From Clostridiales bacterium (GTDB lineage Bacteria > Bacillota_A > Clostridia > Oscillospirales > Oscillospiraceae), in the NCBI GenBank assembly GCA_019417795.1, contig DXUR01000168.1:1-6245 (forward strand): DNA of 6,245 bases, in the 5' to 3' direction. Made by a program: the position numbers and the translations under genes. Every line of letters starts with the position of its first letter. The stretch's first letter is position 1. Of the stretch, positions 1-6,060 are shown piece by piece. The notes under the pieces were generated by a model. It worked only from the letters and a program-made list of their open reading frames with translations. It ran no database searches and had not been told where the DNA came from.

Positions 1-382
1 TACCGAAGTAGGCCGTCACATACCAGTACTGCCGGAACAGCACCGGGAAAAAGGCCCGCAGCACCCGGTCACCGTTGACGCTGCCGGGCATCAAACATGC
101 AAATACCGCCGTGATGCCCAGCGTGTAGAACGCCACCCGCAGCCACAGGGCCAGCGCGCCGCTGTACCGGAAGCGCCGCTGAACGCCTACATATCCGGAG
201 ATCAGTCCGTAACAGTTGACGGCGCAGTAGGCGGCAGTCTCCAGCAGCCGTGCGGTCCCCTGCCCCGCAGACAGGGGCGCCGCGGCAGCCAGAACGCCGC
301 CCTTATTCAGAATATGGAGAATGACCACCATCCACATGGCGGTCATCCGCAGCAGGTCGATCCCCCGGTTGCGCTGTTCCAT
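1..382 (-). CDS. Membrane acyltransferase, Acyl_transf_3 (OafA/WecH-like) family, 3' end missing
   Basis: Partial gene: the first 127 residues are present and the rest lies beyond the left edge. The ATG at 382-380 is preceded by a good AAGGAG site 5-6 nt upstream. The N-terminus reads NRGIDLLRMTAMWMVVILHI, the typical opening of acyltransferase family 3: a basic stretch, then I-D-x-L-R, then the first membrane helix with the conserved histidine (H23) near its end. Further hydrophobic segments lie near residues 47-66 and 76-98, and a YWYVTAYFG stretch at 119-127 is like the TM segment common in this family. Such proteins move acetyl or other acyl groups onto cell-surface sugars, polysaccharides or lipids at the membrane. 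The substrate cannot be told from this fragment. It lies just downstream of the nusB terminator on the same strand. I see no convincing promoter between the two, so its expression is unclear. Family assignment is fairly sure; specific role unknown. Confidence 0.82.
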   Translation of the reverse strand, partial: MEQRNRGIDLLRMTAMWMVVILHILNKGGVLAAAAPLSAGQGTARLLETAAYCAVNCYGLISGYVGVQRRFRYSGALALWLRVAFYTLGITAVFACLMPGSVNGDRVLRAFFPVLFRQYWYVTAYFG

Positions 383-397
383 GGCGTCTCCTTGTGT

Positions 398-439
398 AAA
401 AAAGCAGAACGGAGGCGGTCTGTGCCGCATCCGCTCTGC
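398..439 (-). terminator. Rho-independent terminator after nusB
   Basis: Read on the minus strand, a 10-bp stem (430-439 with 404-413, one G-T wobble) is extended across a single mismatch (429/414) by an inner 4-bp stem GCGG/CCGC (425-428 with 415-418), closing a 6-nt loop. Six T residues (403-398) follow at once. It begins 16 nt after the nusB stop codon and should end the yqhY-nusB transcript. Confidence 0.9.
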
Positions 440-455
440 CGGTTTGTTGAGATGC

Positions 456-905
456 TTACTGGGAGATCTCTTCCCGCGCGAAGCTGCCCAGAATTCCGTT
501 GATAAATTTCACGGTTTCCGGCGTCTCGTATTTTTTGGCGATCTCCACCGCTTCGTTGATGGCGGCGCCATTGGGAATGTCCTGCATGTAGAGGATCTCG
601 TACATGGCTACCCGCATGATGGCGGAGGCCACCAGAGGAATGCGGGAGAACTTCCAGTTCTTGGCATACTTGGCGATATAGCCGTCCAGCTCGGCGGCGT
701 GTTCATTCACGCCGGTCACCAGGCGGGTGATATACGCCACCTGCTTGGCGTTGGGCGCTTCTGTATACAGGGAGTCTTCCTCCGCCAGTTCGGCGAACGC
801 CTCGCTGGTCAGCCGCTCCTGCAGCAGTTCTTCCACGGTTTTATCCGTGAAGCTCAATTCGTAGGAAAGATGCGCGGCAATTTCCCGTGCGGTATTCCGT
901 GTCAT
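456..905 (-). CDS. nusB: Transcription antitermination factor NusB
   Basis: A 149-residue all-helical protein of the normal NusB length. NusB binds boxA RNA together with NusE (ribosomal protein S10) and supports antitermination on rRNA operons in the cytoplasm. The N-terminus MTRNTAREIAAHLSYEL fits the NusB start, with the basic Arg-rich first helix that contacts RNA. The C-terminal half has the family signature: ILYMQDIPNGAAINEAVEIAKKY (about 104-126), followed by KFINGILG (133-140). The ATG at 905-903 is chosen because it gives the conserved N-terminus. Its ribosome site is weak (AAGGA about 11 nt away). It follows yqhY by 39 nt and is followed by a strong terminator. In B. subtilis nusB likewise follows yqhY, which supports the call. 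xseA, often the next gene in Firmicutes, is absent here. Confidence 0.96.
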   Translation of the reverse strand: MTRNTAREIAAHLSYELSFTDKTVEELLQERLTSEAFAELAEEDSLYTEAPNAKQVAYITRLVTGVNEHAAELDGYIAKYAKNWKFSRIPLVASAIMRVAMYEILYMQDIPNGAAINEAVEIAKKYETPETVKFINGILGSFAREEISQ

Positions 906-944
906 AGCTTCTCTCGTCCTTTTCTCTCTTGTTCAGTCTGGTGA

Positions 945-1322
945 TCAGGCCAGGGTCACGCCGCCCACATGGATGTTCACCGTTTCCACGGTGCAGCCGG
1001 TCATTGCGCTGACTGCGGAGGCCACAGCCTTCTGGGCATTCTCTGCCACCTCGGGGATGGCGTGGCCGTATGCCACCGTCAGGTAGATATCCAGCACCAG
1101 ACCGGTCTCGGTCATTTCGATCTTTACGCCCTTGGCGTTCTTCTGAGCGCCCTTCTTGTTGGTCACCAGATCCGCAACGCTGGTACCCAGATTCCCCATC
1201 ATGCCGGAAACGCCTTCCACCTCCCGGACGGCGCCCACCGCGATGGCGGCGATGACCTCCTCGGAAATGTGGATGCTTCCCTGCTCGTCGGAAAGCGTCA
1301 TATAACCCTTATTTTCAGCCAT
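945..1322 (-). CDS. yqhY: Asp23/Gls24 family protein (YqhY-like)
   Basis: A 125-residue small soluble protein. The Asp23/Gls24 pattern is clear: GSIHISEEVIAAIAVGAVREVEGVSGM at about 15-41, a variable basic linker (about 51-66, NKKGAQKNAKG), then VKIEMTETGLVLDIYLTVAYGHAIPEVAENAQKAV (67-100) and a C-terminal TGCTVETVNIHVGGV. No signal peptide or membrane segment is seen. Family members are linked to cell-envelope stress. YqhY of B. subtilis is encoded with accB-accC and nusB and has been connected with control of acetyl-CoA carboxylase. Here it sits directly between spoIIIAH and nusB with no accB or accC. The ATG at 1322-1320 has a good AAGGAGA site. A vegetative promoter lies just upstream at 1373-1401. 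The family call is sure; equivalence to YqhY rests on its place next to nusB. Confidence 0.92.
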   Translation of the reverse strand: MAENKGYMTLSDEQGSIHISEEVIAAIAVGAVREVEGVSGMMGNLGTSVADLVTNKKGAQKNAKGVKIEMTETGLVLDIYLTVAYGHAIPEVAENAQKAVASAVSAMTGCTVETVNIHVGGVTLA

Positions 1323-1372
1323 TGTGATTCTCCTTTTTGTATCTTGGCGGCGAACTTCATTTCTAATGTGTT

Positions 1373-1401
1373 ATTCTACCATGCAATTCCGAAAATTACA
1401 A
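1373..1401 (-). promoter_or_regulatory. Sigma-A-type promoter for yqhY-nusB
   Basis: On the minus strand, a -35 box TTGTAA (1401-1396) is separated by exactly 17 nt from a -10 box TAGAAT (1378-1373), with an extended TG just before the -10 (TGG then TAGAAT). The -35 matches the consensus at four of six positions and the -10 at five of six. The start of transcription would be near 1366, giving a leader of about 44 nt before yqhY. The -35 box starts 3 nt after the spoIIIAH stop codon. No terminator is seen between spoIIIAH and yqhY, so read-through from the spoIIIA operon is also possible. Confidence 0.7.
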
Positions 1402-1404
1402 CAG

Positions 1405-1959
1405 CTAATTTGATGCCATGATCCGAATGGCGCTGGCGGCATAGCCGGTCTCAGTCATGGCGATGTCCGTGATCTTGGCTACATCCGTGGAATTCAGCGT
1501 TCCGTCCGCCGTGGATACAACGATGCTCAGGGAATCATCCCCCATAAAGGCCACGCAGTCGGTGTACCCCTTGGCCGTCACCAGATTTTCGATCTGGGCT
1601 TCCTTCAGCGTGTAGGACGCCAGCACCTGAATACTCTCCGACGCCTGGTTTGCCACCTCTTTGTCCGCGTCCTCCTGCTTGGCGGCATCCTCAAGGAGAG
1701 AAATGGCGCTGTCCCGCGCCTGCTGCCGGGTAAGCCGGGCGGAGGCGAAGTAATCGTCCCCCTCGTAGACGGTGTCCTCCGCCAGCTCTGTTCCCTCCTG
1801 ACCGGAGACCAGCGTGGCCTCTCCCAGAATTTTCGTTCCTGTCTCCTCTGCCTGCTGGAGGGCCTCCTGCGTGGAGTATTTCCAGTTCAGCCCCACAGCC
1901 GCGCACACCAGCACCGCCATGGTGCCTACCACAAGATTCCGCTTTGCGTTTCCGCTCAT
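1405..1959 (-). CDS. spoIIIAH: Stage III sporulation protein AH
   Basis: A 184-residue membrane-anchored protein of the SpoIIIA-SpoIIQ channel. In the known system it sits in the mother-cell membrane around the forespore and binds SpoIIQ from the forespore across the intermembrane space. It has one N-terminal membrane helix (about 8-25, LVVGTMAVLVCAAVGLNW), then a linker, then the family hallmark DYFASARLTRQQARDSAISLLED at about 69-91, which opens the YscJ/FliF-like ring-building domain that runs to the end (about 70-184). The ATG at 1959-1957 is chosen because a strong GGAGGAGG site lies 8 nt upstream and it places the membrane helix at the N-terminus; the frame is open much further upstream but only as a shadow over spoIIIAG. 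It is the last spoIIIA gene, 23 nt after spoIIIAG. It is shorter than B. subtilis SpoIIIAH (about 218 residues), the difference being in the linker region. Confidence 0.95.
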   Translation of the reverse strand: MSGNAKRNLVVGTMAVLVCAAVGLNWKYSTQEALQQAEETGTKILGEATLVSGQEGTELAEDTVYEGDDYFASARLTRQQARDSAISLLEDAAKQEDADKEVANQASESIQVLASYTLKEAQIENLVTAKGYTDCVAFMGDDSLSIVVSTADGTLNSTDVAKITDIAMTETGYAASAIRIMASN

Positions 1960-1982
1960 AGCTTTGTTCCTCCTCCAAATGA

Positions 1983-2495
1983 TCACTGACACTTTGCCAC
2001 GGTGACGCGGTCGCTGGACAGTCCGGTCAAGGCGGACACCGCCTCGGTGACTGCCAGCTTCACGTCGGCCCGGTCGCCCCCCTGACAGACCACCAGCGCC
2101 CCCCGATAGGTGGGATACGCCGTCCGGGTCACAACGGTCTCCTCCCGGTCCCCGCCGTCCAGCAGGACCGGCTCCGAGGTCCGGGAATAGTCCTCCGGTG
2201 CCGCCGCGCTGCCGCTGTACCGCAGCTCCGTATTCTGGGCCAGCTGCCGTTCTCCATCGGTATCCACCGTCAGCAGCACCCGCACGGTCCCTACGCCCTG
2301 TATCTGCCCCAAAATTTCCTCCAAGTCCTTTCGCAGCGTCTCCGCGGCTGTATAGGCCGGTGGCGCTTCGCTCTGACCAGTCTGTGCCGTGTGCCCGCTC
2401 CCACCGGGCCATAACAGCAGCCCAGCGCCGATCAGCAAGATCAGTGCCGCGTATTTGTATCGGTCCCATAGCTTCCGCACTCCTTCAGTTTTCAT
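1983..2495 (-). CDS. spoIIIAG: Stage III sporulation protein AG
   Basis: A 170-residue protein with one N-terminal membrane helix (about 14-29, KYAALILLIGAGLLLW) and an extracytoplasmic domain. In B. subtilis SpoIIIAG forms a large ring in the intermembrane space, part of the feeding channel. Seen here: LRKDLEEILGQIQGVGTVRVLLTVDT (54-79), the first helix and strand of the ring-building motif; an insertion-like stretch with NTELRYSGS and TSEPVLL (about 89-112), where the family carries extra beta structure; then YRGALVVCQGGDRADVKLAVTEAVSALTGLSSDRVTVAK (130-168), the conserved second half. The ATG at 2495-2493 overlaps the end of spoIIIAF by 11 nt and has only a weak Shine-Dalgarno sequence, which suggests coupling to spoIIIAF translation. 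It is clearly shorter than B. subtilis SpoIIIAG (about 229 residues). Confidence 0.94.
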   Translation of the reverse strand: MKTEGVRKLWDRYKYAALILLIGAGLLLWPGGSGHTAQTGQSEAPPAYTAAETLRKDLEEILGQIQGVGTVRVLLTVDTDGERQLAQNTELRYSGSAAAPEDYSRTSEPVLLDGGDREETVVTRTAYPTYRGALVVCQGGDRADVKLAVTEAVSALTGLSSDRVTVAKCQ

Positions 2496-2958
2496 TCCAC
2501 ACCTGTCTTTCCGCCGGGACGCCCAGCTCCGTTTCCAGCCACCGGGACAGCACTTCGGACCTCGGCCCCGTCAGTTCCACAGAAACGGGGACGGGAACGC
2601 CGCTGCCGTCCGGCTCCACGGTGACTTGCACCCGGAGCGTCAGGCCCATATCAGCCGCCTTGTCCGATATATATGATTCCAGTTCGGCTTCTATGAGTCC
2701 CACCAGCTCTTTCTGCCCCTCTTGCTCCAATTCTGCCTGCCGCTGCTCCACCGTCTGCCGGTAGGCGTCCAGATTCAGAGAGACGGCGGACAGGTCCACA
2801 CTCCCAAGGGGCCGCAAAAGCACGGCCAGCAGGAGCAGTCCCCCCACAAAGGAGGTGATCTCCCGGAGACTGCCCTTGGGCGTCAGCATTTGTATCACGG
2901 ATAGCAGCAGCGTCACGGACACCACCGCCGTCAGCCATGCCCGGGCCGCCGCCATCAT
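2485..2958 (-). CDS. spoIIIAF: Stage III sporulation protein AF
   Basis: A 157-residue protein with two N-terminal membrane helices (about 6-25 and 34-50, separated by TPKGSLREI) and a C-terminal soluble domain. The motif LREITSFVGGLLLLAVLLRPL is typical of SpoIIIAF. A charged helix rich in E, Q and R (67-95, YRQTVEQRQAELEQEG onward) joins the membrane part to a short ring-building-like domain (about 85-157). In the SpoIIIA complex it is one of the ring-forming proteins anchored in the mother-cell membrane. The first of two adjacent ATG codons (2958-2956) is chosen because it forms an ATGA overlap with the spoIIIAE stop; the next ATG would change the protein by one residue. It is shorter than the B. 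subtilis protein (about 206 residues). Its 3' end overlaps the spoIIIAG start by 11 nt. Confidence 0.94.
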   Translation of the reverse strand: MMAAARAWLTAVVSVTLLLSVIQMLTPKGSLREITSFVGGLLLLAVLLRPLGSVDLSAVSLNLDAYRQTVEQRQAELEQEGQKELVGLIEAELESYISDKAADMGLTLRVQVTVEPDGSGVPVPVSVELTGPRSEVLSRWLETELGVPAERQVWNEN

Positions 2959-4040
2959 GATGTCACCACAGCTGCGGAGGCCAGAATGGACACCAGCAGT
3001 ACCAGCGCGCAGCTTCCCACCATGCCCAGGATCAGACCGAAGGCGCCGCCAAGGCCGCCGATCAGTCCGCACAGCTCCGTATCTCCGATGACGGAGGCCA
3101 AAAAAGCCGTCAGCTTGTAGAGAAGGTACTGGATCCCCAGCTGCAAAAAGGGATAGGCACACAGGGCCAGCACCCCCAGCAGGCCGAACACGCCGATGGC
3201 TCCCTTCAAAAGCCCCGCCCCGGCCAGCACGGTTTCCGATGCCTCCGCGATGATGCCCCCCACCACGGGGATCATGCCGGAAATGGCGGTTTTCGTCACC
3301 CGCACTCTGGCGCTGTCCACCGTTCCTGCGAAAATGCCGCCTACAGTGAGGTAGAGGGTAAAGGCCAGCAGTGCGGCGGTCAGCAGCTTGGTGCAGACGG
3401 TTTTCAGCAGCTCCGCCACCGCCGTCAGCCGCTTGTCCGCAAGGCAGCAGCCAGCCGCCAGCGCCCCGGCGTAGAGATAGACCATGGGCATCAGCAGTCC
3501 GTGAATCAGCCCCAGCAGCAGGTCCGCGAAAAACACCGTGGCGATCTGCCGCAGTGTCGCGCCCACGGCCCCGCCGGAGATGGCGGAAACGGCGGCCAGC
3601 GTGGGAAGGAGCGCCTTGGAAAAGGTGTTCATCTGCTCCATGACCGCAGTCCCCGCCCCCATCAGACTGTCCAGACTGCCTGCCGTCAGAGCGGTGACGG
3701 CCAGCCCACCCGCCATAGGCAGAAACCGGCTCTCGTCTCCCACACCCTTTTGAAAGCCGCTGACCAATCCGCACAGCACCGCCACCAGCAGCACTGATAC
3801 CGCCCCACGGGTCTGACGCCGCAAAACGGTGTTCACGTCTTTTCGGAGGTGGTTCCAGATGGCGCAAAGCCCCTCCGGAAAGCTGTTTACGTCCCAGTGG
3901 TCCACATCCTTCAAAAGCTGACCGGCCTCTCGGGGCAGCGCCCGCTCCACCTCCGGCGGCAGCTCCGCACTCCGGACCGGGAGCGTCAGCAGCAGGAGGG
4001 CCAGTCCCAAAAAGCAGCAGATTTTCAAGCGTTTCATCAT
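2955..4040 (-). CDS. spoIIIAE: Stage III sporulation protein AE
   Basis: A 361-residue polytopic membrane protein, the largest of the operon, thought to act as a permease-like core of the SpoIIIA export machine. The N-terminus has a basic start (MMKRLK) and a hydrophobic core to about residue 20, then PVRSA-ELPPE, which looks like a signal peptide with cleavage near residue 25. A charged extracytoplasmic stretch follows (26-78, with WDVNSFPEGLCAIWNHL). Hydrophobic segments lie at about 79-95, 107-122, 145-165, 170-198, 214-240, 253-273, 280-305 and 328-355. The stretch TKTAISGMIPVVGGIIAEASETVLAGAGLLKGAIGV (249-283) is strongly conserved in this family. The first of two ATG codons (4040-4038) is chosen: it overlaps the spoIIIAD stop as ATGA and has a GGAG site 5 nt upstream. 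It is somewhat shorter than the B. subtilis protein (about 399 residues). Confidence 0.95.
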   Translation of the reverse strand: MMKRLKICCFLGLALLLLTLPVRSAELPPEVERALPREAGQLLKDVDHWDVNSFPEGLCAIWNHLRKDVNTVLRRQTRGAVSVLLVAVLCGLVSGFQKGVGDESRFLPMAGGLAVTALTAGSLDSLMGAGTAVMEQMNTFSKALLPTLAAVSAISGGAVGATLRQIATVFFADLLLGLIHGLLMPMVYLYAGALAAGCCLADKRLTAVAELLKTVCTKLLTAALLAFTLYLTVGGIFAGTVDSARVRVTKTAISGMIPVVGGIIAEASETVLAGAGLLKGAIGVFGLLGVLALCAYPFLQLGIQYLLYKLTAFLASVIGDTELCGLIGGLGGAFGLILGMVGSCALVLLVSILASAAVVTS

Positions 4041-4423
4041 CTCAGCTCCGTTATCAGTTCCAGCACCGCCCGCAGCAGGGGCAGCGCCGTCAAAAGGGCG
4101 CAGACCGTCCCGGCAAATTCCAGTGCGGCGGCCAGTGCGCTTTCCCCGGCATCCCGGCACAGTCCGCCGCCCACTTTCACCACAAGGGCGATGCCCACCG
4201 TCTTATAGAGGGGCGTCAGCAGCGTCCGGGAGACACCGCTCTGCTCCGCCAGCCGTTCCAGAAACCGCAGTAATTCCGTCAGTGGCTCCGCTAAGGCCAG
4301 CAAAACCGCCGCTGCCGCTGCCAATGCCAGCAAAAGCGTGATCTCCGGGTTGCTCCGGCGGAGGACAAGTCCCAGCAGGGCCGCGATCACGCAGAGCGCC
4401 GCCGCCTGGGTCACCAGCGCCAT
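4037..4423 (-). CDS. spoIIIAD: Stage III sporulation protein AD
   Basis: A 128-residue membrane protein with about four hydrophobic segments (3-20, 28-46, 70-88, 99-120). The motif CRDAGESALAAALEFAGTVCALLTALPLL (89-117) is the SpoIIIAD signature, with the conserved DAGE followed by a hydrophobic helix. It is part of the membrane platform of the SpoIIIA complex in the mother cell. Start choice: the ATG at 4423-4421 lies 1 nt after the spoIIIAC stop and gives the usual family N-terminus. A TTG at 4435-4433 in the same frame would add four residues (M-I-S-E) and overlap spoIIIAC by 11 nt. Neither has a clear Shine-Dalgarno sequence, so translation probably depends on ribosomes finishing spoIIIAC. 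The end overlaps spoIIIAE by 4 nt. Confidence 0.93.
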   Translation of the reverse strand: MALVTQAAALCVIAALLGLVLRRSNPEITLLLALAAAAAVLLALAEPLTELLRFLERLAEQSGVSRTLLTPLYKTVGIALVVKVGGGLCRDAGESALAAALEFAGTVCALLTALPLLRAVLELITELR

Positions 4424-4424
4424 C

Positions 4425-4619
4425 TCAGAGATCAAATAGGGTCTTGATGAGCTGGAACAGTCCGCTGATCTCCTGCACCAAGATCATCATGACCACCACA
4501 AGACCCGCCAAGGTGGTCATCATGGCCTGCTCCTCCCGGCCGGAGCGGACCAGAAGCTGGTTCAGCACCGCGACCAAGATCCCCACAGCGGCAATTTTGA
4601 AAATCAGATCTACATCCAT
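4425..4619 (-). CDS. spoIIIAC: Stage III sporulation protein AC
   Basis: A very small membrane protein of 64 residues, close to the usual SpoIIIAC length (about 68). Two hydrophobic helices are seen (about 5-24 and 36-56), joined by a polar loop, RSGREEQAMMT, where the family also has a charged loop. The two-helix pattern and its fixed place between AB and AD identify it. In SpoIIIA complexes AC and AD are thought to form part of the membrane-embedded platform, with likeness to small export-apparatus proteins. The ATG at 4619-4617 has a good GAGGAAGG site. It starts 10 nt after the spoIIIAB stop and ends 1 nt before the preferred spoIIIAD ATG. Confidence 0.94.
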   Translation of the reverse strand: MDVDLIFKIAAVGILVAVLNQLLVRSGREEQAMMTTLAGLVVVMMILVQEISGLFQLIKTLFDL

Positions 4620-4629
4620 TGTTCCTTCC

Positions 4630-5127
4630 TCAAATCAGTAAGATCACCAGCAGCGCCGCGGCGGAAAAACAAAGGGCCGCCGTGCGTTTTTCCTCCTCCG
4701 GGCGCTGTTTTTCCAGTTGTGACAAGCTGTTTTGCAGCTCTTTCCTTGCAAGCAATATACCTTTACATGCACTCGTTTCATCGCCTTGCAAGGCTTTGAC
4801 CAGTTCAGACAAGGCCCGCTTGTCCGTTTCCGACACCGGAAGGCAGGAGACTGTCTGACACCAGACGGTTTCCGGAGATCTCCCAGCCGCCAACGCCGCC
4901 GCACTTCTCTCGAACAGCTGGGAAACCTCATGGCAGCGGCCCCGCGCCGCCTGTCGGAACAGCGGCAGCAGCGGCGTCCGGTTCAGTCGGATGGCCGTTT
5001 CCATGCGCTCCAATGTCGACGCCAATTCCGCCACGATCTGCCGCCGTCGCCGTTGCTCCTGCCTTTGCAGCCACCAGACGCTCCCTCCCGCGAACAACAC
5101 GCACAGACTGCCCACCAGTTTTATCAC
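4630..5127 (-). CDS. spoIIIAB: Stage III sporulation protein AB
   Basis: A 165-residue protein, about the same length as B. subtilis SpoIIIAB (about 171). It has an N-terminal membrane helix (about 3-20, KLVGSLCVLFAGGSVWWL), a long cytoplasmic helical domain, and a C-terminal membrane helix (151-165) ending directly at the stop. The region ELASTLERMETAIRLNRTPLLPLFRQAA (34-61) is the typical start of the domain that resembles type II secretion and type IV pilus GspF/PilC platform proteins. Such proteins pair with the secretion ATPase, here SpoIIIAA. The start is GTG at 5127-5125, overlapping the spoIIIAA stop as GTGA, with a GGAG site 8 nt upstream. The frame stays open upstream only as a shadow of spoIIIAA. 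Confidence 0.94.
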   Translation of the reverse strand: MIKLVGSLCVLFAGGSVWWLQRQEQRRRRQIVAELASTLERMETAIRLNRTPLLPLFRQAARGRCHEVSQLFERSAAALAAGRSPETVWCQTVSCLPVSETDKRALSELVKALQGDETSACKGILLARKELQNSLSQLEKQRPEEEKRTAALCFSAAALLVILLI

Positions 5128-6032
5128 GGCAGATTCTCCACGGCGTACAGCCGCCCCTCCGGACCTGTTCGGATCAGCACCGCCTGACGGAACACCCGCC
5201 CGGCCAGCAGTTCCTGATACAAGGGCTTGGCCTGTAACTCCTCCACGTTGGCGGCGTGGATGGTGGCCAGCAACGCCACGCCGCAGCCCGCCGCCTGCGA
5301 GATGGCTCGCAGATCCTCCCGGACGGTGATCTCGTCCACGGCGATAATCTGCGGATTCATAGCCCGCAGCGCCATGGGGATCGCCAGTGCCTTGGGACAG
5401 CCGCTGAGAACGTCCGTCCGGGGGCCTACATCCATCTGAGGCTGGCCCCGATACATGACGGCGATCTCCTCCCGCTCGTCGATGAGGGTGATCCGCTGGG
5501 GCGGGACGCCCTCCCCTTGAGACAACTGCCGCACCAGATCCCGCAGCAGCGTGGTCTTGCCGCCTCCCGGTGGGGACAGCAGCAGGGTACTGACGAACCG
5601 CCCGTCCCGGAACAGCCGGGGGGCCACGGCCTGCGCGATGCCCTTCTGCTCCCTGGAAATGCGGATCACAGCGGAGGAGATCTGTTTCAGATTGGTAACC
5701 TCCCCGTCCTTCACCACAGCGGAGCCGCAAAGTCCCACCCGGAAGCCACCCCGCACCGGAAGAAACCCCTGCCGTAGTGTTTCGATGGAGGCGTAGCGGG
5801 AAAATTCAGCGGCGATGTCGCACAAGGTCTCCAATTCCTCCGTGGTGACGATGGCCTCCAGCGACCGCTCTCCCTCCGGCAGCAGCACCGACAGACAGTG
5901 CCCCGCCCGCAGCCGGAATTCCTCCGCCCGTTTCTTGTCCGTCTCCGGCAGCTCCATGGCGATCCGCCGCAGGCGGCTGGGCAGGATGGCCGCCGCCAGT
6001 TCATAGCGCGTCTCACATTCTCTTCGTTCCAA
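5124..6032 (-). CDS. spoIIIAA: Stage III sporulation protein AA (secretion-type ATPase)
   Basis: A 302-residue cytoplasmic ATPase of the VirB11/PilT-like secretion group and the energy source of the SpoIIIA complex in the mother cell. The N-terminal domain (about 1-125) holds EEFRLRAGHCLSVL (37-50) and GFLPVRGGFRVGLCGSAV (89-106). The ATPase domain has Walker A SPPGGGKTT at 153-161 (K159, T160), an IDEREEI motif at 184-190, Walker B QIIAVDEI at 228-235 (D233, E234) and a T-I-H at 257-259 like the histidine box of this family. The first Walker A position is Ser rather than Gly. The start is TTG at 6032-6030, chosen because an AGGAGG lies 8 nt upstream; the first in-frame ATG is at residue 26, inside the conserved domain. 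It is the first gene of the operon, behind a sigma-E-type promoter, and overlaps spoIIIAB by 4 nt. Confidence 0.96.
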   Translation of the reverse strand: MERRECETRYELAAAILPSRLRRIAMELPETDKKRAEEFRLRAGHCLSVLLPEGERSLEAIVTTEELETLCDIAAEFSRYASIETLRQGFLPVRGGFRVGLCGSAVVKDGEVTNLKQISSAVIRISREQKGIAQAVAPRLFRDGRFVSTLLLSPPGGGKTTLLRDLVRQLSQGEGVPPQRITLIDEREEIAVMYRGQPQMDVGPRTDVLSGCPKALAIPMALRAMNPQIIAVDEITVREDLRAISQAAGCGVALLATIHAANVEELQAKPLYQELLAGRVFRQAVLIRTGPEGRLYAVENLP

Positions 6033-6039
6033 GGGTCGT

Positions 6040-6049
6040 CCCTCCTTTT
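6040..6049 (-). promoter_or_regulatory. Strong ribosome binding site that fixes the TTG start of spoIIIAA
   Basis: The minus strand reads AAAAGGAGGG, a near-perfect Shine-Dalgarno sequence, with 8 nt between AGGAGG and the TTG codon at 6032. No ATG lies at a proper distance in the spoIIIAA frame, so this site decides for the TTG. Confidence 0.85.
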
Positions 6050-6060
6050 GTTGTTGCTCC

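Noticed and set aside
321..944. Plus-strand 207-codon open frame across nusB
   Set aside because: It is antisense to nusB, which has clear family motifs. The translated sequence is rich in His, Gly and Arg with no recognisable domain, as expected of a shadow frame in GC-rich DNA.
2485..4160. Long upstream extensions of the minus-strand frames for spoIIIAF, spoIIIAE, spoIIIAB and spoIIIAH
   Set aside because: These frames stay open through the preceding gene because of high GC, but the extra residues are low-complexity Gly/Arg/Ala sequence. The true starts are marked by overlaps with the preceding stop, ribosome sites and family N-termini.
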